Shown here piece after piece: positions 6,249-13,071 of a DNA stretch of 19,770 nucleotides. The first letter of the stretch is position 1. Each line of letters begins with the position of its first letter. Source of the DNA: JAGQTE01 sp964648005 (lineage in GTDB: Bacteria > Actinomycetota > Acidimicrobiia > Acidimicrobiales > Acidimicrobilacustridaceae). The notes beneath the pieces are model-generated. The model searched no databases. It had not been told where the DNA came from and saw only the letters and a list, made by a program, of their open reading frames with translations. Location of the stretch: positions 1-19,770 of the forward strand of contig CAZYKR010000048.1 of the NCBI GenBank assembly GCA_964648005.1. Reading direction: 5' to 3'. The position numbers and the translations under genes were made by a program.

Positions 6249-9200
6249 TCGCCGACGCGGGTCGTGACCGGTTGATCGCCGCCGCGGAACCCCCGAGGTA
6301 GCTCTCGACCACCTCGGGGTGGGCGAGGACCGCCTCGGGTGCGCCGACGGCGACGACCCGTCCCTGGTCCATCGCCACCAGGCGGTCGCAGAGCGACGCC
6401 GCCAGGGGCATGTCGTGCTCGACCAGGACGATCGTCAGGTCGAGGTCGTCGCGCAGGCGCCGCAGCAGCGAACCCATCGCTTCGACCTCTGCTTGGGCCA
6501 ACCCGCTCGACGGCTCGTCGAGCAGCACGATCGACGGTCGGCCGGCGGCGATGCCCGCCAGGTCGACCACGCGTCGCAACCCTGTCGAGAGCTCGGCCAC
6601 GGCGTGGTCGCGGTAGCGCTCCAGGCCGAACCGCTCGAGCAGAGCGTCGACGGTCTCGAGCACGGCGCGCTCGCTGCGCCGTTGCGCCGGCGTTCCGACG
6701 GCGGCCTCGACCGCTCCGGGGACGGCCACGGCACGTTCGCAGGCGATGGCCAGGGTCTCGGCGACGGTCAACGACGGGAACAGGCGCGGATCCTGGAACG
6801 AGCGCGCCACGCCGAGGTGCGCCAGCGCGGTGACGCCGGCGTGCGTCTCGTCTGCGCCGCCGACGTGCACGACGCCGGCGCGCACCGGCGCCAGGCCGCT
6901 CAGCGCATCGAGCAGCGTGGACTTGCCGGCGCCGTTGGGACCGATCAGTCCCACGACCTCGCCACGAGTCACCTCCAGGTCCACGTCGTGCACGGCCACC
7001 ACGCCGCCATAGGCCACCGTGACGCCGCGGGCGTCGATGGCCGGCGGGCCGTCGGACGTCGCGACGCTTCTCGGCGGGATGTGTGGTTCGTCGGCAGCCG
7101 GGGCGCCCTCGGTGATGCCGGCGAGGAAGACGCTGCGGAACAGGTCGGGTCGGTCCAGCAGTCGCGCCGTCGTGCCGCGGAACCGGACCTGGCCCCGCTC
7201 GAGGAAGATCGCTTCGTCGGTGATGGTCAGGGCCAGGTTCACCGACTGCTCGACCACGACGACGGTGGTCCCCGTCGCCCGCACCCGCTCGACGAACGCG
7301 ATCAGCCGCTCCACGACCAGCGGCGACAGACCGAGCGACAGCTCGTCGATGAGCAGCAGGCTCGGGCCGGTGATGTAGGCCATGCCGACCGCCAGCATCT
7401 GTTGCTCGCCACCCGACAGGCTCGCTGCCGCTTCGCGGCGGCGGACCTCGAGCACCGGGAACATCGCCAGCACCTCGTCGCGCCGTGCCGCCGAGGCCGG
7501 GCCACGACGATCCAGCCAGCGAGCCAACTCCAGGTTCTCGTCGACGCTGAGCGCGCCGAACACGCCACGGCCACCCGGTGCGTGCGCGATGCCGAGGGCG
7601 GCGACGCGGTGCGGTGGCAGGCCGGCGATGTCGCGGCCGGCGAGGGTGATCGTGCCGCCCGCCGGTGACACCAGGCCGCTGATCGCCTTGAGGACGGTGG
7701 ACTTGCCGGCGCCGTTGGTGCCGAGCAGGGCCAGGGTCGATCCCTCGGGCACGGCGAAGGTCACGCCGTCGATCACACGGGTCGAGCCATAGCGCACGTC
7801 GAGGTCCCGCACGGCCAGCAACGCCTCGCCCGGCGCATCGGCGGGCGCACGTTCGGATGGCGCACGCGCGTCGGGTGGCGCACCGGCGTCGGGTGGCGCC
7901 GCCTCGGCCGCCGGGACCGAGGCGGCGGCATCGTGGGTCACGAGGTCGGGGTAGAGGCGGCGCAGCAGGCGGTCGCGTCCGGCGAGCACGCCGCCCACGA
8001 TGCCGGTGGGGAAGGCATAGAGGACGATGAGCACCCCCACCGCCGTGGGCAGCACGCGCCAGAAGCCCGAGAGGAACCAGCCGCTGGCCTGCAACACGAG
8101 GGCCCCGGCAAGGCCTCCCGCCGGCGTGGCGATGCCTCCCACGACGGTCGAGGTGAACGACGCGATGCCCTGGTCGGGCGTGAGCAGCTGCTCGGGGTAG
8201 GACTGCAGCACATGGGTGAGCAGGCACCCGGCCACGGCCGCGATACCGCCCGAGGTGGCGAAGGCCACCAGTCGGATGCGGGTGGTGTCGATGCCGTAGG
8301 CGGCAGCGACGAGCTCGCCGTCGCGCTGGGCGACCATCGCCCGGCCGGGGCGCCCGCGGCGCAGGCGCCGCACCACCTGGTCGCACGCCACGAAGGCCGC
8401 CAGGCAGACCCAGTACATCGACGCCTGGCTCGTCAGGTCCCAGCCGAACAGGCGGGGCCGGGGCACCCGATCGGCCGGGATCCATCGCATGTAGTCAGGG
8501 TTGAGCAGGTAGGTCGACACGGCGACGCTGAACGCCAGCGTGGTCACCGCCAGGAACAGGCCGCGCAGGCGCAGCGCCGGGATCCCGACGACGACCGCCA
8601 CGGCGCCGCCGAGCGTCGCCGTGAGGACGAGCGCCGCCGACAGGTCGACGCCGCGCACCACGGTCAGCCAGGCACCGACGGCCGCACCGACGGCGACGAA
8701 ACCGGACTGCCCGAGCGACACCTGACCCGCCCATCCGGTCAGCACCACCAGGCTCGTGCCGACCATCGCCAGCACCAGGACCGTCGACGCCTTCAGCAGG
8801 TCGCCCGGCCCCAGCACCGCCGGCAGCGCCGTCGCGGCGACCAGCGCGGTCACGACCGCCACGACGGTCGCCACGCGCACGGCCGGCTGCCGCCGGATCC
8901 TCGAGGCCAGGCGGCGCGGCTCGTCGAGCACCCGCCAGCTCGAGGTGGCATCGCGCTCGGCGCGGGTGTGCTCGCCGCGCAGGAACAGCAACCCGACGCC
9001 GATGGCCACCGCCAGCACGACGGCGAACAGCTGCGGGTGCTGCGGGTTGTTCCACGCCACCGCCTGTTCGACGACGCCCAACGCCACGGCGGTGACGGCG
9101 ATGCGGCCCAGGTGGGTGAACCTGCCGAGCGTGAGCGCAGCCAGCGCGGCGAGCAATGCCACCGTCGAGTCGGTGGCGGCTTGGGGAAGGCCCACGATGG

Positions 9201-9912
9201 AGACCCGCCCGAACACCCCGGCGAAGCTCAACAGCGCGGCCGCGGCCCACACGACGACCTGCAACCGTTGCACCGGGATGCCCAGCAGCCCGGCGAGGTC
9301 GGCCCGCTCGGCGGCAGCGCGCACCCCGGCACCGACGCTCGTGCGGAGCAGCGCCACCGCCACGAGCGCCAGCAGCGCCACGGCCACACCGGCGGCCAGC
9401 GCGTGCTCGGCGCGCAGCACGATCGGATCGAGGAACCACCGCCAGCCGAGTCCGCTGGTGATCTCCTCGGCGCGCGTCGGGTGCCCCCACAGGTTGGGCA
9501 GGAAGATCGATACGCCGACCAGCAGTTGGGCGATGCCGATCGTCGCCGCGGTCAGGACGAGGCGTGATGACTCGGCGAAGCGGCGGATCACGAGGCGCTG
9601 CACGGCCGCCCCGAGGCCGATCGCCGCCACGGCACCCACGACGCCGGCGGCGGCGTACCCGACGCCGCTGTAGACGATGAGCTGCACGGCGAGCACGGTC
9701 GGCACGACACCGAGCGCGCCCTGGGCGAAGTTGATGATGCGGTTCGCCCGATAGACCAGCGCCATCCCGACCGCCACCAGCGCCCCGAGCAACCCGAGCA
9801 CGATCCCGCCGGCGTACACCCCTGCCGGCGCCGGGAACAGCACGGCCTGGGCGATCAGCAGGATGGCGGCCGGCGCCAGGGCTCGGACGACCGGTGGCAG
9901 GTCACGGCGCAT
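6190..9912 (-). CDS. Four-domain fused HAAT-type ABC importer (LivH-LivM-LivF-LivG)
   Basis: The product is 1240 aa in one uninterrupted frame. Residues about 1-315 are a LivH-type permease (ALVYRANRIINFAQGALG near 50-67). Residues about 350-660 are a LivM-type permease (GWAGQVSLGQSGF from 393). A Pro/Ala/Asp-rich linker (about 661-705) leads to a LivF-type ATPase with Walker A GTNGAGKST (731-739), signature LSGGEQQ (832-838), Walker B LLLIDE and the LivF-typical VEQ. A LivG-type ATPase follows with Walker A GPNGAGKST (991-999), signature LSTGLRR (1108-1114), Walker B VLLDEPSSG and VEHDM. In E. coli these are four separate genes. One chain would supply both permeases and both ATPases of an importer for branched-chain amino acids, amides or other small acids. 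The ATG overlaps the stop of the binding-protein gene (ATGCGCCGTGA). A tail of about 30 residues after the normal LivG end (VVESYLGG) holds imperfect 9-residue repeats and lies opposite the P450 3' end. Confidence 0.93.
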   Translation of the reverse strand: MRRDLPPVVRALAPAAILLIAQAVLFPAPAGVYAGGIVLGLLGALVAVGMALVYRANRIINFAQGALGVVPTVLAVQLIVYSGVGYAAAGVVGAVAAIGLGAAVQRLVIRRFAESSRLVLTAATIGIAQLLVGVSIFLPNLWGHPTRAEEITSGLGWRWFLDPIVLRAEHALAAGVAVALLALVAVALLRTSVGAGVRAAAERADLAGLLGIPVQRLQVVVWAAAALLSFAGVFGRVSIVGLPQAATDSTVALLAALAALTLGRFTHLGRIAVTAVALGVVEQAVAWNNPQHPQLFAVVLAVAIGVGLLFLRGEHTRAERDATSSWRVLDEPRRLASRIRRQPAVRVATVVAVVTALVAATALPAVLGPGDLLKASTVLVLAMVGTSLVVLTGWAGQVSLGQSGFVAVGAAVGAWLTVVRGVDLSAALVLTATLGGAVAVVVGIPALRLRGLFLAVTTLAFSVAVSTYLLNPDYMRWIPADRVPRPRLFGWDLTSQASMYWVCLAAFVACDQVVRRLRRGRPGRAMVAQRDGELVAAAYGIDTTRIRLVAFATSGGIAAVAGCLLTHVLQSYPEQLLTPDQGIASFTSTVVGGIATPAGGLAGALVLQASGWFLSGFWRVLPTAVGVLIVLYAFPTGIVGGVLAGRDRLLRRLYPDLVTHDAAASVPAAEAAPPDAGAPPDARAPSERAPADAPGEALLAVRDLDVRYGSTRVIDGVTFAVPEGSTLALLGTNGAGKSTVLKAISGLVSPAGGTITLAGRDIAGLPPHRVAALGIAHAPGGRGVFGALSVDENLELARWLDRRGPASAARRDEVLAMFPVLEVRRREAAASLSGGEQQMLAVGMAYITGPSLLLIDELSLGLSPLVVERLIAFVERVRATGTTVVVVEQSVNLALTITDEAIFLERGQVRFRGTTARLLDRPDLFRSVFLAGITEGAPAADEPHIPPRSVATSDGPPAIDARGVTVAYGGVVAVHDVDLEVTRGEVVGLIGPNGAGKSTLLDALSGLAPVRAGVVHVGGADETHAGVTALAHLGVARSFQDPRLFPSLTVAETLAIACERAVAVPGAVEAAVGTPAQRRSERAVLETVDALLERFGLERYRDHAVAELSTGLRRVVDLAGIAAGRPSIVLLDEPSSGLAQAEVEAMGSLLRRLRDDLDLTIVLVEHDMPLAASLCDRLVAMDQGRVVAVGAPEAVLAHPEVVESYLGGSAAAINRSRPASAINPSAPASDRSRPAGSPAG
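6243..6287 (-). repeat. Two direct 18-bp repeats in the importer tail
   Basis: GGTTGATCGCCGACGCGG (6243-6260) and GGTTGATCGCCGCCGCGG (6270-6287) differ at one base and are spaced 27 bp, that is 9 codons, so they keep frame. They encode the AINRSRPAS/AINPSAPAS units of the importer C-terminal tail. The first copy also covers the P450 stop codon. Confidence 0.6.
7850..7903 (-). repeat. Three imperfect 18-bp tandem repeats in the importer linker
   Basis: Plus-strand units based on gcgtcgggtggcgcaccg occur about three times in a row and encode the PPDAGAPPDARAPSERAP linker between the LivM and LivF parts. The length is a multiple of three, so copy changes would alter only linker length. Confidence 0.55.
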
Positions 9913-11365
9913 GGAACGTCGTCCACGAGTCGTCGGGGTCGAACGCGTGCGGCGGTCCCGAGGGCCACGCGCCGGGCAGGTAGCGCGTCGCCCGGTCGGT
10001 GAACGACCACATGCCTGCGCCGACGGCGCCCGTCTCGTCGGGTCCGACCGCGTCGGCGTCCCACCAGATCTCGGCGAAGTCGTCGATGCCGGCGTAGTCG
10101 GGCGTCGGCCACAGGCCCCGCTCGCCGAAGCTGATCGTCGGCACCAGCGGGTTCGACTCGCCGGAACCGCCGATGGGGGGTGCGTCGAACAGCGCCTGCT
10201 CCATGCGCTGCGGGGTCAGGTCGTCACCGACGATGCGCAGCGCGGCGTAGAACAACGCCGGCGCGGCGAAGTGCTGCAGCGTGCTGCCCGTCGCCGGCGG
10301 GTCGACGCCGTGCTTGGACCGGTACAGCTGGTGCACGAAGCTGTCGTCGGGCGACGACGGGAGCGGCAGCGGCGTGATGCCGAAGGCGTGGGCCATCTGG
10401 TCCGGGTCGTAGTTGCGGCCCCACGAGTTGCGCTCGGACGAGAACGCTCCGGTCATCAGCCACTCGGGGTACCAGCCCTGGGCCGACGCCTCCGCCATGA
10501 GCGAGCGCAGGCTGAGCGGTTCGCCGCCGTACACGATCGTCGTCACGCCGTCGTGGCGGAGCTTGGCGATGAGCGTGGTCTGGATCTGCTTGATGGCGAA
10601 CGGCTCGGTGTAGGCCACGGTCGCCGCCGGTTCGATGCCGGCGGCGCGCAGCTGATCCGTCAGCGCCGCACCGAGCCCGGCGCCACCGAAGGGGCCGTCC
10701 ATGTACAGCACGCCGAAACGGCGTTCGCTCGCTTGGATGGCGGGGTCACCGGCGAAGGCGGCGGTGCGGCCGGCCAGTCGCTTGGCGACGTACTCGGCGG
10801 TGTGGGCGCCGACCTGCTCCGGACTGGTCTGCAGCGACCACACGTAGGGGGCGTTCGACTCGTAGAAGGCGTTGGTGCCCGACACGACGCACATCAGGCA
10901 CATCACGCCGCGCGCCGCCAACTCCTCGGCGAAGGCCGTGCCCAGCAGCGGTCCGCCCCACACCATGAAGGGCTGGACCTCCTCGGCGATCGTCACGGCA
11001 TCGGCGCGCGCCGCCACCGTGTCGAGCAGGTTGCCGCTCCCGGTGAACGGGACCAGCTCGACATGCCAGTCGCCCGTCGTTCCCTGCGCTTCGAACATGT
11101 CGACGAAGCCCTGCACGGTGGCCAGCACGTCGGCGTTGTCGTCGTCGGGAGCCACGAAGTCGGCCACGATCCTGCTCACGGGGTCGTCCTCGGGCGGTTG
11201 GTACAGTGCGACCCGGATCGTGTGCCCGTCGATGCCGCGCACCGCGCCGTCCGCCGTCAGCGGCGAGCCGGGGGCAGTGCTCGGAGGTTCGGCGCGCGCA
11301 AACCCGACGGCGACGACCAGCACGGCCGCCGCGACCACAGCGAGCAGGCCCTGGTGTCGACTCAT
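9902..11365 (-). CDS. ABC transporter substrate-binding protein (type I periplasmic fold)
   Basis: The product is 487 aa, the partner of the fused HAAT importer, whose start it overlaps by 11 bp. Start ATG 11365 is chosen because it gives a compact signal peptide: MSRHQG, then a hydrophobic core, then ARA before EPPS. An upstream GTG at 11395 would add 10 residues. The mature part follows the Leu/Ile/Val-binding protein pattern: IRVALY opening strand, VAARADAVTIAEEVQPFMVWGGPLLG, a lobe crossing near RRFGVLYMDGPFGGAGLGAAL, and FAIKQIQTTLIAKLRHDGVTTIVYGG. There is no lipobox Cys after the signal core, unlike most Gram-positive binding proteins. Divergent from a TetR gene that may control it. 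Ligand unknown. Confidence 0.88.
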   Translation of the reverse strand: MSRHQGLLAVVAAAVLVVAVGFARAEPPSTAPGSPLTADGAVRGIDGHTIRVALYQPPEDDPVSRIVADFVAPDDDNADVLATVQGFVDMFEAQGTTGDWHVELVPFTGSGNLLDTVAARADAVTIAEEVQPFMVWGGPLLGTAFAEELAARGVMCLMCVVSGTNAFYESNAPYVWSLQTSPEQVGAHTAEYVAKRLAGRTAAFAGDPAIQASERRFGVLYMDGPFGGAGLGAALTDQLRAAGIEPAATVAYTEPFAIKQIQTTLIAKLRHDGVTTIVYGGEPLSLRSLMAEASAQGWYPEWLMTGAFSSERNSWGRNYDPDQMAHAFGITPLPLPSSPDDSFVHQLYRSKHGVDPPATGSTLQHFAAPALFYAALRIVGDDLTPQRMEQALFDAPPIGGSGESNPLVPTISFGERGLWPTPDYAGIDDFAEIWWDADAVGPDETGAVGAGMWSFTDRATRYLPGAWPSGPPHAFDPDDSWTTFHAP

Positions 11366-11413
11366 CGGATGGCAACGATCATGGCAGGGCCTCACGTGGC
11401 ATGCGTCACAGGT

Positions 11414-11434
11414 GGCGTAGTTGTAGCAACTGCC
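11414..11434. promoter_or_regulatory. Candidate TetR operator between binding-protein and TetR genes
   Basis: AGTTG-TAG-CAACT (11419-11431) is a perfect 5-bp-arm inverted repeat, extended by GGC (11414-11416) and GCC (11432-11434) with a 2-nt offset. It is centred in the 89-bp divergent interval. On the minus strand it contains TACAAC, a fair -10 for the importer operon, so a bound repressor would block that promoter. A second weaker palindrome, GTG-GCATGC-GTCAC (11396-11409), lies next to it. Confidence 0.45.
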
Positions 11435-11454
11435 GGAACGACGCGAGCGGCGGC

Positions 11455-12108
11455 ATGACCCGCCGCGGCGACGCCACCCGGGAACGCATCGTGGATGTGG
11501 CCGAGCGGCTGTACGCGGCGCGGGGGGTCGACGGGGTGTCGCTGCGGGAGATCCGCATCGAGGCCGGGCAGCGCAACGTGTCGGCGCTGCAGTTCCACTT
11601 CGGCGACCGCGACGGCCTGCTGCGTGCCATCGCCGACCGGCACCTCCCGCGCATCGACGCCGTGCAGGAGGCGATGGCGGTGCAGCTGGCCGACATGGTG
11701 ACGGCCGACGACGCCGCCACCGTGCGGAAGCACGTGGCGGTGCTGGTCCGTCCCGCCGCCGAGTACCTGGCGCTCGGCCCGAGCGAACGGGCGTGGGTCC
11801 AGATCGCGGCGCAGCTGGCGGCGCAGCCGACGCTGACCTCCGCGGACCTCCTGACGCACCTCACACCCGCGGCGCTCGACAGCGGCACGGCGCTGTTCGA
11901 GCTTCTGCGGCCGACGCTCGGGGACCACCTGGCTGCGGAGCGCCTCTTCGCCGTCGGCACGTCGAGCCTGCACCTGTGCGCCGACCGGGCGCGCATCGAA
12001 GAGGCCGGCGGCGCCACGCGCCCGTTGCTGGCGTTGGCCCCGTTCGCCGACAACCTGGTGGACATGGCGGCCGGCGCGTTGCTGGCACCCGTGGGGCCGG
12101 CGGCGTGA
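11455..12108 (+). CDS. TetR-family transcriptional regulator (first)
   Basis: The product is 217 aa. The N-terminal helix-turn-helix (about residues 7-55) reads TRERIVDVAERLYAARGVDGVSL..., then REIRIEAGQRNVSALQFHFGDRDGLLRAI, with the conserved F/Y-H-F-G-D-R-D-G-L recognition-helix end. The rest is an all-helical ligand-binding domain. ATG 11455 is the start that places the HTH at the usual distance from the N terminus. It has no clear Shine-Dalgarno. Its stop overlaps the next gene's GTG by 4 bp (GTGA), so the two are translationally coupled. Its position suggests control of its own operon and of the divergent importer, with the importer's substrate or a CoA/acid derivative as possible effector (inference). 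Confidence 0.9.
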   Translation: MTRRGDATRERIVDVAERLYAARGVDGVSLREIRIEAGQRNVSALQFHFGDRDGLLRAIADRHLPRIDAVQEAMAVQLADMVTADDAATVRKHVAVLVRPAAEYLALGPSERAWVQIAAQLAAQPTLTSADLLTHLTPAALDSGTALFELLRPTLGDHLAAERLFAVGTSSLHLCADRARIEEAGGATRPLLALAPFADNLVDMAAGALLAPVGPAA

Positions 12109-12947
12109 GCGAACCGGCGCCACCCGCACCCGCCGTCAGCGCGGAGCGGCTTCGGCCCGGCGGCGGCTACGTCTTGGTGCACGGCGGCTCGATGAGCGCG
12201 CGGTTCTGGGACCGGGTCGTGCCGCTGCTCGACGGTCCGGTCGTGGCGCCCGACCTGCCCGGCGCCCAGGCTCGTCCGGCCGACCCGATGGGGACCACGA
12301 TCGCCGACGCCGCCGACGTCGTGGTGGCCGCCGTCGACGACGCCGGGTTCGACCGGGCCGTGATCGTGGCGCACTCGGCAGGTGGGTTGGTGGTCCCGGC
12401 CGTCGTCGAGCGGCTGGCCGGCCGTGTCGACCACATCGTCCTCAACGCGGCGTCGGTCCCGCCCGAGGGCGGGTGCGGGCTCGACTGCATGAAACCGCAC
12501 CATCGTGACCTCACCCGCGACGCCGTGGCGGCGGCGCGGCGCGACGGCCGGGTCATCACCACGCCCGGGCCACCCGACGACCTCGAGCCGCTGCGAGCGT
12601 CGTACGGCGGACCGCCGCTCAGCGACGACGATCTCGCCTTCGTCGCCGATCCGCAGCGGCTGGTGCGCGACACCTTCAACCGCTTCTTCGAACCGGTGTC
12701 GTGGCGCGCCGTCGGTGACGTGCCGATCACCTACCTGCGCAACCTGCGCGACGGCCCGGTGCCGCTCGCCCTCCAAGACGCCATGATCGCCAACCTCGCG
12801 CACGTGACGGTCGTCGACCTCGACGTCGGGCACATCCCCGCCATCACCGACCCGCACCTGTTCGCCGACGCCGTCTACACCGCCGTCGCCGCGTCCCCCG
12901 AACCAACCCCGAATTGGGCTGACGACTCCGACATGCCGGAGTCCTGA
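12105..12947 (+). CDS. Alpha/beta hydrolase
   Basis: The product is 280 aa, with GTG start 12105 overlapping the TetR stop. The fold markers are YVLVHGGSM (oxyanion HGG, near 23-30), the nucleophile elbow AHSAGG with S91, and the C-terminal catalytic His H243 in DVGHIPAI. The acid residue is probably one of the Asp near VPITYLRNLRDG. Closest in pattern to small esterase/lyase-type hydrolases (MenH or plant salicylate-esterase-like, with AHSxGG). It probably cleaves an ester, lactone or C-C bond of a small molecule; the specific reaction is unknown. Co-transcription with the TetR gene links it to the importer's regulation. A strong hairpin covers its stop codon. Confidence 0.85.
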   Translation: MSEPAPPAPAVSAERLRPGGGYVLVHGGSMSARFWDRVVPLLDGPVVAPDLPGAQARPADPMGTTIADAADVVVAAVDDAGFDRAVIVAHSAGGLVVPAVVERLAGRVDHIVLNAASVPPEGGCGLDCMKPHHRDLTRDAVAAARRDGRVITTPGPPDDLEPLRASYGGPPLSDDDLAFVADPQRLVRDTFNRFFEPVSWRAVGDVPITYLRNLRDGPVPLALQDAMIANLAHVTVVDLDVGHIPAITDPHLFADAVYTAVAASPEPTPNWADDSDMPES

Positions 12948-12959
12948 GCCCGATTTCGG
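12909..12959 (+). terminator. Long imperfect hairpin at the end of the TetR-hydrolase operon
   Basis: Three stem segments pair in order: CCGAA/TTCGG, GGGCT/AGCCC and GACTCCG/CGGAGTC, around an ACATGC loop. This gives 17 bp in all, with small internal loops. The structure spans the hydrolase stop (12945-12947). It lacks a T run, as many actinobacterial terminators do. Confidence 0.5.
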
Positions 12960-12995
12960 TGGGTTGGGTGGAGCGCGAACGGCGGTTCAAGACTG

Positions 12996-13020
12996 GTGAG
13001 CGCGCGTTCACGCGTGTGAA
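12996..13020. promoter_or_regulatory. Overlapping palindromes upstream of the aldehyde dehydrogenase
   Basis: GTGAGCGCGCGTTCAC (12996-13011) pairs at 7 of 8 positions and TTCACGCGTGTGAA (13007-13020) at 6 of 7. They share the half-site TTCAC. Three alternating GTGA/TTCAC half-sites about 50-75 nt before the start codon look like an operator for a dimeric regulator. The nearby GAAC-GGCG-GTTC (12977-12988) adds a smaller palindrome. Confidence 0.45.
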
Positions 13021-13071
13021 GCTGTGGCAGCCGGGGGAGAGGCCCGGGGGCGCGACGTGCAGGGGGAATCG

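Noticed and set aside
6065..8485. 806-residue minus-strand frame
   Set aside because: It lies inside the fused importer gene in another frame, with Arg/Gly/Pro-rich shadow composition. The importer frame has all expected motifs.
7933..9567. 544-residue plus-strand frame opposite the permease domains
   Set aside because: Rich in His, Gln, Arg and Asp, the typical antisense look of GC-rich membrane protein genes; no motif and no start signal.
13024..13071. Upstream GTG start for the aldehyde dehydrogenase
   Set aside because: ATG 13072 has a good Shine-Dalgarno, and the 16 extra residues are not typical of the family.
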